Position numbers and translations under genes: made by a program. Positions 24,750 through 33,488 of a DNA stretch of 46,420 bases are shown here, piece after piece. The notes beneath the pieces are model-generated. The model was not told the DNA's origin, did no database searches, and saw nothing but the letters and a program-made list of their open reading frames with translations. This stretch comes from an uncultured Prevotellaceae bacterium (GTDB lineage: Bacteria; Bacteroidota; Bacteroidia; Bacteroidales; Muribaculaceae): positions 1 to 46,420 of the forward strand of contig ONJX01000033.1 of assembly GCA_900318255.1 (NCBI GenBank). The letters run 5' to 3'. The first letter of the stretch is position 1, and the number at the start of each line of letters is the position of its first letter.

Positions 24750-25481
24750 ATGAGAGTTGAGGAGATAAAACCATATAGCAGTGAGGGCGAGAAGGCTCGG
24801 CAGGTGGAGGAGATGTTTGACAGCATAGCTCCGGCCTACGACTTCATGAACCGCGCCATGACGCTGGGCATTGACCGCTGGTGGCGACGTGTGGCGGTGA
24901 AGATGGTGGGCAAGAGTCAGCCGCGCCGCATCCTCGATGTGGCAACGGGCACTGGCGACTTTGCCATAGGGCTTTACAACAAGATACACCCGCAGCAGGT
25001 GGTGGGTATCGACCTCTCGCAGGGGATGCTCGACGTGGCCCGCACCAAGGTGGTCAAGCACGGCCTGCAAGATGCCATCACGCTGCAGCAGGGCGATTGC
25101 TTGGCATTGCCTTTTGACGACGGCGACTTTGACGCGGTGACGGTGGCCTTTGGGGTGCGCAACTTCGAGCACCTGCTGCAAGGCTATGAGCAGATGCACC
25201 GCGTGCTGGCACCTGGCGGAGTGCTGTGCGTGGTGGAGCTTTCCACGCCTCGCAACCGTGTGGTGCGCTGGTTCTATGACCTCTACACGCTTCATATAAT
25301 CCCGTGGTTTGGCGCCCTGAAGTCGCACGACAAGAGCGCTTACCGCTACTTGCCGCAGAGCATCGCCGCTGTGCCACAGGGCGACGACATGCTCGCCATC
25401 ATGCGCGAGGCGGGATTCAAGGGCTGCAAGGTGAGGCGCATGACCATGGGCACCTGCTCCATTTACTTCGCTAATGCATAA
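24750..25481 (+). CDS. ubiE: Demethylmenaquinone methyltransferase
   Basis: SAM-dependent C-methylation of demethylmenaquinone to menaquinone (ubiE/menG family), feeding the respiratory chain that includes the bd oxidase downstream. 243 aa. Seen: YDFMNRAMTLGIDRWWRRVA, SAM motif I ILDVATGTGDFAIGL, VVGIDLSQGMLDVAR, DAVTVAFGVRNFEHL, and LCVVELSTPRNRVVRWFYDL. The substrate is taken as menaquinone because Bacteroidales lack ubiquinone. The final residues (ANA) and stop merge into the TGCATAA-type repeats that follow. Confidence 0.94.
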   Translation: MRVEEIKPYSSEGEKARQVEEMFDSIAPAYDFMNRAMTLGIDRWWRRVAVKMVGKSQPRRILDVATGTGDFAIGLYNKIHPQQVVGIDLSQGMLDVARTKVVKHGLQDAITLQQGDCLALPFDDGDFDAVTVAFGVRNFEHLLQGYEQMHRVLAPGGVLCVVELSTPRNRVVRWFYDLYTLHIIPWFGALKSHDKSAYRYLPQSIAAVPQGDDMLAIMREAGFKGCKVRRMTMGTCSIYFANA

Positions 25482-25641
25482 TGCTCAATGCATAATGCAC
25501 AATTGTTGTAAATAGTATAGTCAATAAATCAATTAAATAATAAATCCCCTATGAGGATGTAATTATATTTAAATAACTTCCATAATGCCTTTACATTCAC
25601 TATTATGCATTGTGCATTATGAATTATGCATTATAATAATT
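25473..25641. repeat. ATGCATAA / TGCATTATGAAT repeats (ubiE-pfkA gap)
   Basis: 25474-25502 has repeated AATGCATAATGC units, starting in the last codons of ubiE. 25603-25641 has the inverse family (TTATGCATTGTGCATTATGA) ending at the pfkA ATG. The two blocks are complementary and could pair across the 160-bp gap. The middle (25503-25602) is AT-rich with nothing recognised. Confidence 0.7.
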
Positions 25642-26622
25642 ATGGCAAAAATTAAGACTATTGGCGTGTTGACGTCGGGAGGTGATGCTCCTGGCATGAA
25701 TGCCGCAATTCGTGCGGTGACACGCACTGCAATTTTCTATGGCTTTAACGTGAAAGGCATCTACCGCGGCTATCGCGGACTGCTAGAGGGTGAGATCGTG
25801 GATTTTCATGCCGAGGATGTGTCTAACATCATCCATCGTGGCGGCACCATTCTGCGCACGGCACGCTGCAAAGAGTTTATGACCCCCGAGGGTAGGCAGC
25901 ACGGCTACGACAACATGTGCAAGCATGGCATCGACGCTCTGGTGGTGATAGGTGGCGATGGCACTCTCACGGGTGCCAAGGAGTTTGCCAGCGAGTTTGA
26001 CGTGCCCATAGTGGGCATTCCTGGCACTATCGACAACGACCTTTATGGCACGGACCACACCATAGGCTATGACACGGCCCTGAACACCATCATGTGGTGT
26101 ATAGATCGCATTCGCGACACTGCCAACAGCCATGAGCGCCTGTTCTTCATCGAGGTGATGGGTCGCGAGGCTAGCTTCCTCGCCCTTTATGGCGCCATTG
26201 CCGGTGGTGCCGAGGCAGCTATCATTCCCGAGTTGGCAATAGAGCAGGACCAGCTGGGAGAGCTCATAGAGGATGGTTTCCGCACCACCAAGAGGTCGTC
26301 GATAGTGCTTGTGGCCGAGAACCCCGTTACTGGTGGTGCTATGCAACTTGCCGAGCGCGTGCGCAAAGAATATCCTCAGTATGATGTGCGCGTGACCATC
26401 CTCGGGCACTTGCAGCGTGGTGGCTCGCCCACAGCACAAGACCGCATCCTGGCCTCGCGCATGGGGACCACTGCCATCGAGGCCCTTGTTGAGGGTCAGC
26501 GCAACGTGATGATAGGCGATGACGATGAGCAGATGGTGTATGTGCCTTTCAACAAGGCAATCAAGTATGAAAAGACCATCGACCGCCACCTGCTCGAGAC
26601 GATATCTCGTCTCTCGAAGTAA
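25642..26622 (+). CDS. pfkA: ATP-dependent 6-phosphofructokinase
   Basis: Phosphorylates fructose 6-phosphate, the committing step of glycolysis. The start at 25642 ([20 protein letters not shown]) gives 326 aa, the usual PfkA length; 19 codons of repeat upstream are excluded. Seen: [17 protein letters not shown], where Gly after GGD favours ATP over pyrophosphate, [20 protein letters not shown] with the catalytic Asp, [15 protein letters not shown], and [19 protein letters not shown]. Confidence 0.95.
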   Translation: MAKIKTIGVLTSGGDAPGMNAAIRAVTRTAIFYGFNVKGIYRGYRGLLEGEIVDFHAEDVSNIIHRGGTILRTARCKEFMTPEGRQHGYDNMCKHGIDALVVIGGDGTLTGAKEFASEFDVPIVGIPGTIDNDLYGTDHTIGYDTALNTIMWCIDRIRDTANSHERLFFIEVMGREASFLALYGAIAGGAEAAIIPELAIEQDQLGELIEDGFRTTKRSSIVLVAENPVTGGAMQLAERVRKEYPQYDVRVTILGHLQRGGSPTAQDRILASRMGTTAIEALVEGQRNVMIGDDDEQMVYVPFNKAIKYEKTIDRHLLETISRLSK

Positions 26623-26685
26623 GTTTTAGTTGGGAGGGTACATTTAGTATATTTACAAGCGACATTCTTAACTAATTGAGAAAAT

Positions 26686-26913
26686 ATGCAAGAAAAGAAA
26701 GGCTTTTGGGCACGGGCGCTTGACCTTTATGTTGATGGTTTTCGCTCAATGACTTTGGGCAAGACCTTGTGGCTCATCATCGGCATTAAGCTTTTTATTT
26801 TCTTTGTCATTATTAAAATACTGTTCTTCCCCAATTTCCTCTCCTCAAAGAGCGACACCGACGAGGGTAAAGCGCAATATGTGCGCGAGCAACTAGTGAA
26901 TCGGGGATCGTGA
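26686..26913 (+). CDS. DUF4492 small membrane protein
   Basis: 75 aa with one membrane segment (~25-48, TLWLIIGIKLFIFFVIIKIL). The pattern KKGFWARALDLYVDGFRSMT is typical of DUF4492, which in Bacteroidota is usually encoded just before cydA. A role as a small accessory subunit or assembly factor of the bd oxidase is plausible by analogy with CydX, but not shown. It lies 63 bp after pfkA and 61 bp before cydA. Confidence 0.88.
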   Translation: MQEKKGFWARALDLYVDGFRSMTLGKTLWLIIGIKLFIFFVIIKILFFPNFLSSKSDTDEGKAQYVREQLVNRGS

Positions 26914-26974
26914 ATCGGTTTCGGACCGTCTCTATTTAAAACTGACAATTAATAGCTAAAAACTGAAAACTGAT

Positions 26975-28561
26975 ATGGGTGATTTATTAATGACAGTAGT
27001 CGATTGGTCGAGGGCGCAATTTGCGTTGACAGCCTGTTATCACTGGCTGTTTGTGCCATTGACCTTGGGACTGGGAGTAATAATCGGTGTGATGGAAACC
27101 ATCTATTATCGCACTCGCGACGAGAAATGGCTCGCCACCACCAAGTTTTGGATGACGATCTTTGGCGTGAACTTCGCCATTGGCGTGGCAACGGGCATCA
27201 TTCTCGAGTTTGAGTTTGGCACCAACTGGTCGAATTACAGTTGGTTTGTTGGCGACATCTTTGGCGCTCCACTTGCCATTGAGGGCATTCTCGCTTTCTT
27301 CATGGAATCGACCTTCATCGCTGTGATGTTCTTTGGATGGAAGAAAGTATCGCCTAAGTTCCACCTTGCAGCAACTTGGCTTACAGCGCTAGGTGCCAGC
27401 ATCTCGGCGTTGTGGATTCTAGTCGCAAACTCGTGGATGCAATATCCTGCTGGCTGCACTTTCAATCCTGAGACGATGCGCAACGAGATGACCAATTTCT
27501 GGGAGGTTGCTTTCTCTCCCATGGCAATGGCAAAGGTGTTTCACACCGTGACTAGTGCTTGGGCATTGGGTGGAGCATTTGTGGTTGGAGTGTGTGGATG
27601 GCTGCTGCTGAAAAAACGCAACCGCGACCATGTCATGCGAAGCCTCAAGGTAGGAGGCTGGGTAGGACTTGTTGGTATTGTCCTTACAAGCATCAGTGGC
27701 GACACCTCTGCAGTTCAGGTTGCAAAGCACCAACCCATGAAACTTGCTGCGATGGAGGGTCTATATAAGGGCGAGCAAGGTCAGGCGATAGTTGCGTTTG
27801 GCATTCTCAATCCGTCGAAGGAGGTTGGTGACAGCATTGACCCATATATCTTCGACATATCAATTCCTCATGGTCTTGCTTTCCTCGCCACACACGATTT
27901 TAATGCATTTGTTCCTGGCATAGAGGATATTATTGACGGCAAGTCGATGGATGCAGATGGAAAGCTCATCAACACCGTTTCTTATGCCGACCGCATTGAG
28001 CAAGGTAAGAAGGCAAAAGAAGCGCTTGCGGTTTATCAGGGAGCACACAAACTAGGTGACAGTATCACCATGCAGGAGCAGAGCAAGGTTATAGAGGAGA
28101 ATTTCAAGTATCTGGGTTATGCCTACCTCGACAAACCCGAGGAGGCTGTGCCCAATGTGCCATTGACTTTCTACACCTTCCACTTAATGGTGACTATTGG
28201 TGGATATCTTATGTTGTTCTTCATTGTGGTACTTTTGCTTCTCTACAAGCCCAAATGGATTCCCTGGAAGGAGAAACTGGCAAAACCTGCTTACTGGCTC
28301 GCTATCCTCACCATTCCACTCACTTACTTGTGCTCGATGTGTGGATGGATAGTAGCCGAGGTGGGCCGCCAGCCATGGACAATTCAAGACTTGATGCCTA
28401 ACAAGGTTGCTATCAGCGATCTCTCGGCAGGGTATGTACAGACCACATTCTGTATTTTTGCTGTGGTGTTTACGGCACTGCTCATTGCCGATATAAGCAT
28501 AATTTGCAAACAGATTTCGAAGAAATCGAAGACTGATCTCAATATAGTAGAAACTAAATAA
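26975..28561 (+). CDS. cydA: Cytochrome bd quinol oxidase subunit I
   Basis: Inner-membrane subunit carrying hemes b558, b595 and d; oxidises menaquinol and reduces O2 with high affinity. 528 aa, with multiple membrane helices. Seen: DWSRAQFALTACYHWLFVPL with heme-ligand His23, EFEFGTNWSNYSWFVGDIFG, the second His in KVFHTVTSAWALG, a long Q-loop region (~260-360), and the heme b558 Met in FYTFHLMVTIGG. Next to DUF4492 and cydB, it suggests oxygen scavenging or nanaerobic respiration in a gut anaerobe. Confidence 0.96.
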   Translation: MGDLLMTVVDWSRAQFALTACYHWLFVPLTLGLGVIIGVMETIYYRTRDEKWLATTKFWMTIFGVNFAIGVATGIILEFEFGTNWSNYSWFVGDIFGAPLAIEGILAFFMESTFIAVMFFGWKKVSPKFHLAATWLTALGASISALWILVANSWMQYPAGCTFNPETMRNEMTNFWEVAFSPMAMAKVFHTVTSAWALGGAFVVGVCGWLLLKKRNRDHVMRSLKVGGWVGLVGIVLTSISGDTSAVQVAKHQPMKLAAMEGLYKGEQGQAIVAFGILNPSKEVGDSIDPYIFDISIPHGLAFLATHDFNAFVPGIEDIIDGKSMDADGKLINTVSYADRIEQGKKAKEALAVYQGAHKLGDSITMQEQSKVIEENFKYLGYAYLDKPEEAVPNVPLTFYTFHLMVTIGGYLMLFFIVVLLLLYKPKWIPWKEKLAKPAYWLAILTIPLTYLCSMCGWIVAEVGRQPWTIQDLMPNKVAISDLSAGYVQTTFCIFAVVFTALLIADISIICKQISKKSKTDLNIVETK

Positions 28562-28579
28562 AAAGAGGAGGACACAACT

Positions 28580-29719
28580 ATGACACATGAAATGTTACAG
28601 AACTACTGGTGGCTGATAATGTCGGTGCTTGGTGCACTGCTGGTGTTCCTGCTCTTTGTGCAGGGCGGGCAATCGATGCTAATCACTACCAAGAAAGAGA
28701 AACGACCACTGCTAATCAATTCGCTGGGTCGCAAATGGGAACTGACTTTCACCACTCTGGTGACGTTTGGCGGTGCATTCTTCGCCTCGTTTCCTCTATT
28801 CTACAGCACTAGCTTTGGCGGTGCTTACTGGTTGTGGATTCTCATACTTTTCAGCTTTGTGGTTCAGGCTGTTGCCTATGAGTACCGCACCAAGCACGGT
28901 AATGTGTATGGCACTCGATTCTACGACACCTTATTATTAATAAATGGTTTTGCTGGCCCTGTGCTGCTTGGAGTGGCGGTGGCAGGCATGTTCTTTGGTG
29001 CTGATTTCACAGTTGAGAAGACTAATATACTTGATGTTCAAGCAGCCACCATATCTAAGTGGGGACCACATCATGGCCTTGAGGCTATTGCTTGCTGGAA
29101 AAACCTGCTCTTTGGATTTATGGTATTCTATTTGGCCCGTACACTAGCGTCGCTCTATTTCATCAACAATATAAATGACGATGAGGTGCAGCGTGGTCAG
29201 CATAAACAATTACTTGTCAATACCACAATATTTGTGGTGCTCTTCCTTGCTGTAGTGGCAGTAATTCTTACCTCACGTGGCATGGAGGTTGACGAGGCTG
29301 GTAATGCCATCTGGATGCCCAACAAATACCTCAACAACTATCTGCAGATGTGGTGGGCGCTTGGGGCGTTGCTTTTTGGTGTAGCAATGGTTCTCAATGG
29401 CATTATCAAGTCACTGCTTAAGAAAACCTATAAGAAAGGCATTTGGTGGGCTGGAATTGGTGTGGTTCTGGTAGTTATGAGCCTGTTTTGGGTTGTGGGG
29501 TACAACCACACAGCATATTATCCCTCTTTGATTGATGAGCAGAGTTCACTCACCCTTGCTAACAGTTCATCTTCGGAGTTCACACTTCGTACAATGGGTT
29601 ATGTGTCGCTGCTAGTGCCATTTGTGCTTGCTTATATAGTGTGGGTTTGGCGCAAGATGGATCACACTAAGCTCACCGATGAGGAAATCAAGCATGCTGG
29701 TGATGATGAAATCTATTAA
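28580..29719 (+). CDS. cydB: Cytochrome bd quinol oxidase subunit II
   Basis: 379 aa, partner membrane subunit of CydA. Seen: the N-terminal YWWLIMSVLGALLVFLLFVQ then GGQSML, LINSLGRKWELTFTTLVTFG then GAFFASFPLFYSTS, and GFAGPVLLGVAVAGMFFGAD, all typical of CydB. It follows cydA by 18 bp. An unusually good Shine-Dalgarno (AGAGGAGG, about 10 bp before the ATG) lies in the gap, rare in this genome and consistent with high expression. Confidence 0.95.
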   Translation: MTHEMLQNYWWLIMSVLGALLVFLLFVQGGQSMLITTKKEKRPLLINSLGRKWELTFTTLVTFGGAFFASFPLFYSTSFGGAYWLWILILFSFVVQAVAYEYRTKHGNVYGTRFYDTLLLINGFAGPVLLGVAVAGMFFGADFTVEKTNILDVQAATISKWGPHHGLEAIACWKNLLFGFMVFYLARTLASLYFINNINDDEVQRGQHKQLLVNTTIFVVLFLAVVAVILTSRGMEVDEAGNAIWMPNKYLNNYLQMWWALGALLFGVAMVLNGIIKSLLKKTYKKGIWWAGIGVVLVVMSLFWVVGYNHTAYYPSLIDEQSSLTLANSSSSEFTLRTMGYVSLLVPFVLAYIVWVWRKMDHTKLTDEEIKHAGDDEIY

Positions 29720-29770
29720 AAATGTAAACTCTCTTTCAGAATTTTTATTAACAAATAAAGAACTAAAAAT

Positions 29771-30253
29771 ATGCATAAATTTGTAGTGATTATGCTCGCC
29801 GTGGCAGTGTGCTTGGCAGGGTTTAATGCCGACGCCAAGAAGAAACGTCGCAGCCACCGCCGGCTGGCAAAGAAGACCATCGTTCAGCCTGAGCCCAAGG
29901 GGTATGAGGCACTCGAGGGGGAATATGAGGGTGTTATAGGGTTTGAAGATGTCAAATATCCTCCTGAGTACCCTGGTGGCAATGATGGCTTAATAAAGTT
30001 TCTCTCTGAAAACATAAAGTATCCCAAGAGTGCCGAGAAGAGTGGCATTCAAGGAATGGTGGTCTTGCAATTTGTTGTAGAGAAATCGGGCGCGATAAGC
30101 AACGTGAATGTTCTCAAGAGTGTCGAAAAGTCTCTTGATAAAGAGGCTGTGAGAGTAGTGAAATCTATGAAGCACTTCATCCCAGGCTACAACGAAGATC
30201 ATGCCCCAGTGCGCGTGCTCTACACCTTGCCAGTGAACTTCAAACTGGAATAA
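29771..30253 (+). CDS. Secreted TonB C-terminal domain protein (1)
   Basis: 160 aa. The N-terminus is a signal peptide (MHKFVVIMLAVAVCLAGFNA, cut near NADA-K), followed by a basic KKKRRSHRR stretch. The TonB C-terminal domain spans ~55-160: PPEYPGGNDGLIKFLSENIK, GMVVLQFVVEKSGAISNVNV, DKEAVRVVKSM. It lacks the transmembrane anchor that TonB uses to contact ExbB, so it may be soluble or periplasmic and not a true energy transducer. Same strand as cydB, 51 bp after it. Confidence 0.85.
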   Translation: MHKFVVIMLAVAVCLAGFNADAKKKRRSHRRLAKKTIVQPEPKGYEALEGEYEGVIGFEDVKYPPEYPGGNDGLIKFLSENIKYPKSAEKSGIQGMVVLQFVVEKSGAISNVNVLKSVEKSLDKEAVRVVKSMKHFIPGYNEDHAPVRVLYTLPVNFKLE

Positions 30254-30331
30254 CAGGGGTAGGAGTTGCTATGATTTGATAGGAATTTTAAAATGGCGCT
30301 GATGGATGAGACAAGCGTCAATCATAAATTT

Positions 30332-30356
30332 GGATAAGGTGCTTCGCGCCTTGTCC
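30332..30356. terminator. Terminator between tonB-like gene and porQ
   Basis: GGATAAGGTGC (30332-30342) pairs with GCGCCTTGTCC (30346-30356) over 11 bp, including two G-T pairs, with a TTC loop. Convergent gap. Confidence 0.65.
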
Positions 30357-30379
30357 TTACTTAATACTTGATAATTTGC

Positions 30380-31408
30380 TTACCTCATCAGCTCTCCTAT
30401 AGAGGTGGTGAGGTTTACCATAAATGTTGTGGCGCCGGTGTGGGGTTGCGCGAATGCCACTCCAAAGCCGAATGCTTTGACTTTCATGCCGCCGCCAATG
30501 GAGATGCCCGAGAAGAAGTTGCGCTTGTAGGTGCTCATGTCGGTGCGCGTTTTGTAGTTGTAGCCGGCAGCGATGTAGATGTTGCTTGTAGGCTGGTACT
30601 CGATGCCGAATACCAGGTGGCGGAAGAGGTTGCTAGCAAACTTGTCCTTTTTAATCAAGTCGCTCGAAGTGTTGTTCTTGTCGGCAGGCTCGTAGTAGGG
30701 GAGTTTCCATTTGGTGAGGTTATAGGCAGTGACCGAGAGCCTGAACGGTGTGGAGCCAAGCCCCTTGCTGATACCAATCTGTAAGTCCCACGGCAGTTTG
30801 TCGCGTTTGTCGTTAAATTTCTTGACTTGTCCTCCCAGGTTTTTTGCCACTAGCGATAGCGAGAGGTCTTTCTCGGGGTTATAGTAGTTGATACCCAGGT
30901 CCACGGCGATGGCACCTGCCGAGTAGGTCTCGTAGCTAGAGTGGATATACTTGAGGTTGATGCCGCCGCGCAGGCGTTCGCTGATGTCGTGAGAGTAGGT
31001 GAGTGTGAACGCCAAGTCGCTGGCATTAAAGTCTCCCACGATGGCTCCGCTGGCATCGGTGGCAGTCATCTTGCCATAGCCAAAATATTGAATTGCAACA
31101 CCTGCAGCGCCACGCTCGCCCACGCCCTGGCCGTAGCGTGCTCCCATGAAATTAGTGCCGCCAATGTAGCGCATGTAGTTCAGCCCCACCTGATGGTCAA
31201 ACTCCTTGCCCAGCAGCGACGGGTTCTGCTCCACGAGGTTTATGTCGTCGTCGATAATCGTGATGTTGTGACCTCCCAGGGCATAGACGTGCGACGACAC
31301 TGGCACGTTCAAGAACTGATAGGCCGTGGTGCCGTCTTGCGCGCGTGAGCTCACAGCACATGCCCATATTGTCAGGAGAAGTGTTGTATGTAGGAAAATG
31401 CGATGCAT
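30380..31408 (-). CDS. porQ: Type IX secretion system protein PorQ
   Basis: 342 aa from the ATG at 31408; the longer frame would start at TTG. Signal peptide (MHRIFLHTTLLLTIWACAVS, cut near SSRAQ), then an outer-membrane beta barrel of the PorV/PorQ (FadL-like) type. FLNVPVSSHVYALGGHNITI is the conserved N-terminal PorQ motif, followed by INLVEQNPSLLG and GVAIQYFGYGKMTATD. In Porphyromonas PorQ works with PorZ in attaching A-LPS-linked T9SS cargo. No other T9SS gene is in the window. Confidence 0.88.
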   Translation of the reverse strand: MHRIFLHTTLLLTIWACAVSSRAQDGTTAYQFLNVPVSSHVYALGGHNITIIDDDINLVEQNPSLLGKEFDHQVGLNYMRYIGGTNFMGARYGQGVGERGAAGVAIQYFGYGKMTATDASGAIVGDFNASDLAFTLTYSHDISERLRGGINLKYIHSSYETYSAGAIAVDLGINYYNPEKDLSLSLVAKNLGGQVKKFNDKRDKLPWDLQIGISKGLGSTPFRLSVTAYNLTKWKLPYYEPADKNNTSSDLIKKDKFASNLFRHLVFGIEYQPTSNIYIAAGYNYKTRTDMSTYKRNFFSGISIGGGMKVKAFGFGVAFAQPHTGATTFMVNLTTSIGELMR

Positions 31409-31600
31409 TGCTTTGATCAAAATAAATGCTAGTATAAATAATAACGATAAAAAAGCGATTATAGTATTTAACGTGTTGTATAAATGATGGTAGGCACAAT
31501 TAATTGTTTAATTTTCCTTACATTATCCCCCAAAAGAGCATCTTTTTGTAAAAAAACCAAAAACCTTATTAATCATTACCAAAATAAAGTGGTGCAGTTA

Positions 31601-31630
31601 TTGTTTTTTATAAAATCACCATTATATTTG
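31601..31630 (+). promoter_or_regulatory. Promoter of the second TonB-CTD gene
   Basis: TTG (31601-31603), exactly 19 nt, then TATATTTG (31623-31630), with a leader of about 75 nt. Good consensus match. Confidence 0.6.
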
Positions 31631-31713
31631 CAATGAAAATGTAACTAATCGTCACTAAAAGGTACTCAAGCACACACGTTGGCACCAGCTTTAATTAACT
31701 GAAAAATGCTGTT

Positions 31714-32169
31714 ATGAAGATTTCTCGTTTGTCATTATCATTGTTGCTTGCGGGGTTGAGTGCGTTGCTCATTGATGCCTCGGCGCAGCACATGCGTAAT
31801 GTCACCACTTGCAACCCCTTGTCGCCCAACAAGAGTGGTTATAACATGCTGGTATATGATTATGAGAGCGTGGATGTGCGGCCACAATTTCCTGGTGGTG
31901 AGCGCAGCATGATAAACTTCATCAACGAGACGCGCGAGTACCCCTACGATGCCTATCACAACCACATTCAGGGCCGCGTGCTTTGCAGTTTTGTGGTGGG
32001 CACCGACGGCAAGCTGTTTGACATTCAGGTGATACAAGGCTCAGGCGATGAGAGCCTCGACCGCGAGGCGATGCGCGTGATCAGCAAGATGCCGCCCTGG
32101 ACAGTGGGCATGGTGCGAAACGCTAAGGTTAATGTGCAATGCATCATTCCCATAGCTTTCAGGCTATAA
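31714..32169 (+). CDS. Secreted TonB C-terminal domain protein (2)
   Basis: 151 aa with a signal peptide (MKISRLSLSLLLAGLSALLI, cut near DASA-Q), and again no membrane anchor. The domain at ~50-151 shows RPQFPGGERSMINFINETRE, VLCSFVVGTDGKLFDIQVIQ, and SLDREAMRVISKMPPWTVGM. Related to the protein at 29771 but only moderately similar. Monocistronic with its own promoter and terminator. Probably periplasmic; function unknown. Confidence 0.85.
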   Translation: MKISRLSLSLLLAGLSALLIDASAQHMRNVTTCNPLSPNKSGYNMLVYDYESVDVRPQFPGGERSMINFINETREYPYDAYHNHIQGRVLCSFVVGTDGKLFDIQVIQGSGDESLDREAMRVISKMPPWTVGMVRNAKVNVQCIIPIAFRL

Positions 32170-32187
32170 GAATAAAAGAGTTAAAGA

Positions 32188-33378
32188 TTAAGGCAGCGTT
32201 CCACGAGGTGGGGTGCTGCTTTTTAGTGTGGGCTTGGGGTATAGCTCCAGGTAGTATCTGTAGCCCATAGCAAGTAGCAGAGAGAGCACGACGTAGATTA
32301 ACAGCCACAAGTAAAACTGTGGTGATAGCCCCACGTTATGTCTCATTATCACTTCAAAATATATAGGAAGCCTCACGAGAGGGTGTGCCACGAAGATGCA
32401 CGACGACAATGCGCCAGTCCATGTGAGTGGCATGATGACAGTGTCTAACTTGCTTTGAGTGGCGGCATCCTTCGCCTCAAAGAGCTTGACAAAGCTCACT
32501 ATTCCGGCAATTACTATAAGGTGTCCCCACAACCAAGCATGGTAGTTGAGGTTGGCGAGCATCAGTGCCACGGGGGCGACAACAGCTATTGTGGCGAGCG
32601 CCCACTTGGGCAGCTTGGGGAACCCATATCTCGCCATCAGCACCCCTGCGGCAAAGGGCAGCATGGCCACCGCGGCGTTGTAGCGCCACAATCGTAGCAG
32701 CTCAGGCTGGTTTATCAACGGCTCTTGAATGAGCCATGCCAGCACTGCCAGGGCCACCGGTGTGAACCATCCTAGCCACTGCCATTGCTTATTCTTGATG
32801 CGACTGGTGGGATAGACGATGAGGCGGTAAATCACATACACTTCAAACATTAGCCCGAAGAACCAGTAAGGCCCAGGCATGATGTTTTGTTCGGGGTTCT
32901 TAAGCACATTGATTACGAGCAACAGCTGCGCAACCAAGTGTTTTATCCAGTCCTCTTTATAGAAAGCATTATACACTGCGTGCATAAATAGTCCCACTAT
33001 CAATCCCAGCAGCATGAGCCTGAAGAGCTTTTTCCAGTGGTAAGTGATAAACTGCATGGCCGAGTGCTGCTCCCTGGCTTTCCCTTCATATCGTCTCACT
33101 AGGCCAAAGCCGCTGAGGAACAAGAAAACGGGCACTCCATAATGCCCAAAGAAAGAGAAGAACTGCACTGGCAGGTACATGTCGATGTTGCCGCCAGTGA
33201 GGTATTCCCACATGCGACGGCTGAAAAATAGGTTGAAGTTATATTCATTCTCAAGAATGACGACTTTGGGGCTCATCCAGTGGCAGAAGTTGTGCAGCAT
33301 GATGCTGATAATGGCAATGCCTCGCAGGGCGTTGCACTGGTTTTTGCTCAACAGTTCGTTACCTCTCAGGATGTTCAT
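32188..33378 (-). CDS. Acyltransferase 3 family membrane protein (copy 2)
   Basis: 396 aa polytopic membrane protein. NQCNALRGIAIISIMLHNFC and FGHYGVPVFLFLSGFGLVRR match the corresponding motifs of the gene at 21031. Probably O-acylates a surface glycan. It lies 110 bp downstream of the Wzc-like kinase on the same strand, which fits a role in exopolysaccharide decoration. Its last codons (STPPRGTLP) are inside the terminator hairpin of the convergent TonB-CTD gene. Confidence 0.9.
   Translation of the reverse strand: MNILRGNELLSKNQCNALRGIAIISIMLHNFCHWMSPKVVILENEYNFNLFFSRRMWEYLTGGNIDMYLPVQFFSFFGHYGVPVFLFLSGFGLVRRYEGKAREQHSAMQFITYHWKKLFRLMLLGLIVGLFMHAVYNAFYKEDWIKHLVAQLLLVINVLKNPEQNIMPGPYWFFGLMFEVYVIYRLIVYPTSRIKNKQWQWLGWFTPVALAVLAWLIQEPLINQPELLRLWRYNAAVAMLPFAAGVLMARYGFPKLPKWALATIAVVAPVALMLANLNYHAWLWGHLIVIAGIVSFVKLFEAKDAATQSKLDTVIMPLTWTGALSSCIFVAHPLVRLPIYFEVIMRHNVGLSPQFYLWLLIYVVLSLLLAMGYRYYLELYPKPTLKSSTPPRGTLP
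32193..32224 (+). terminator. Terminator of TonB-CTD gene 2, inside acyltransferase coding end
   Basis: GCAGCGTTCCAC (32193-32204) pairs with GTGGGGTGCTGC (32208-32219), including G-T pairs, then TTTTT. It overlaps the last codons of the convergent gene. Confidence 0.75.
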
Positions 33379-33405
33379 GCGTGGTGGGTGTTTTTATTGC
33401 GTCAA

Positions 33406-33464
33406 AACAACCGTCGCGCATTGGGTCGCCGTGGTGGTGGCGCTTGGTGTGTGCGACGGTTGTT
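33406..33464. other. 15-bp inverted repeat between wzc and acyltransferase
   Basis: AACAACCGTCGCGCA (33406-33420) pairs with TGTGCGACGGTTGTT (33450-33464) with one G-T pair and a 29-nt GC-rich loop. It occupies the gap between two co-directional genes and could attenuate transcription or stabilise the upstream mRNA. Confidence 0.65.
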
Positions 33465-33488
33465 GTGGTGGTTGTCAGTAAATGTGCG

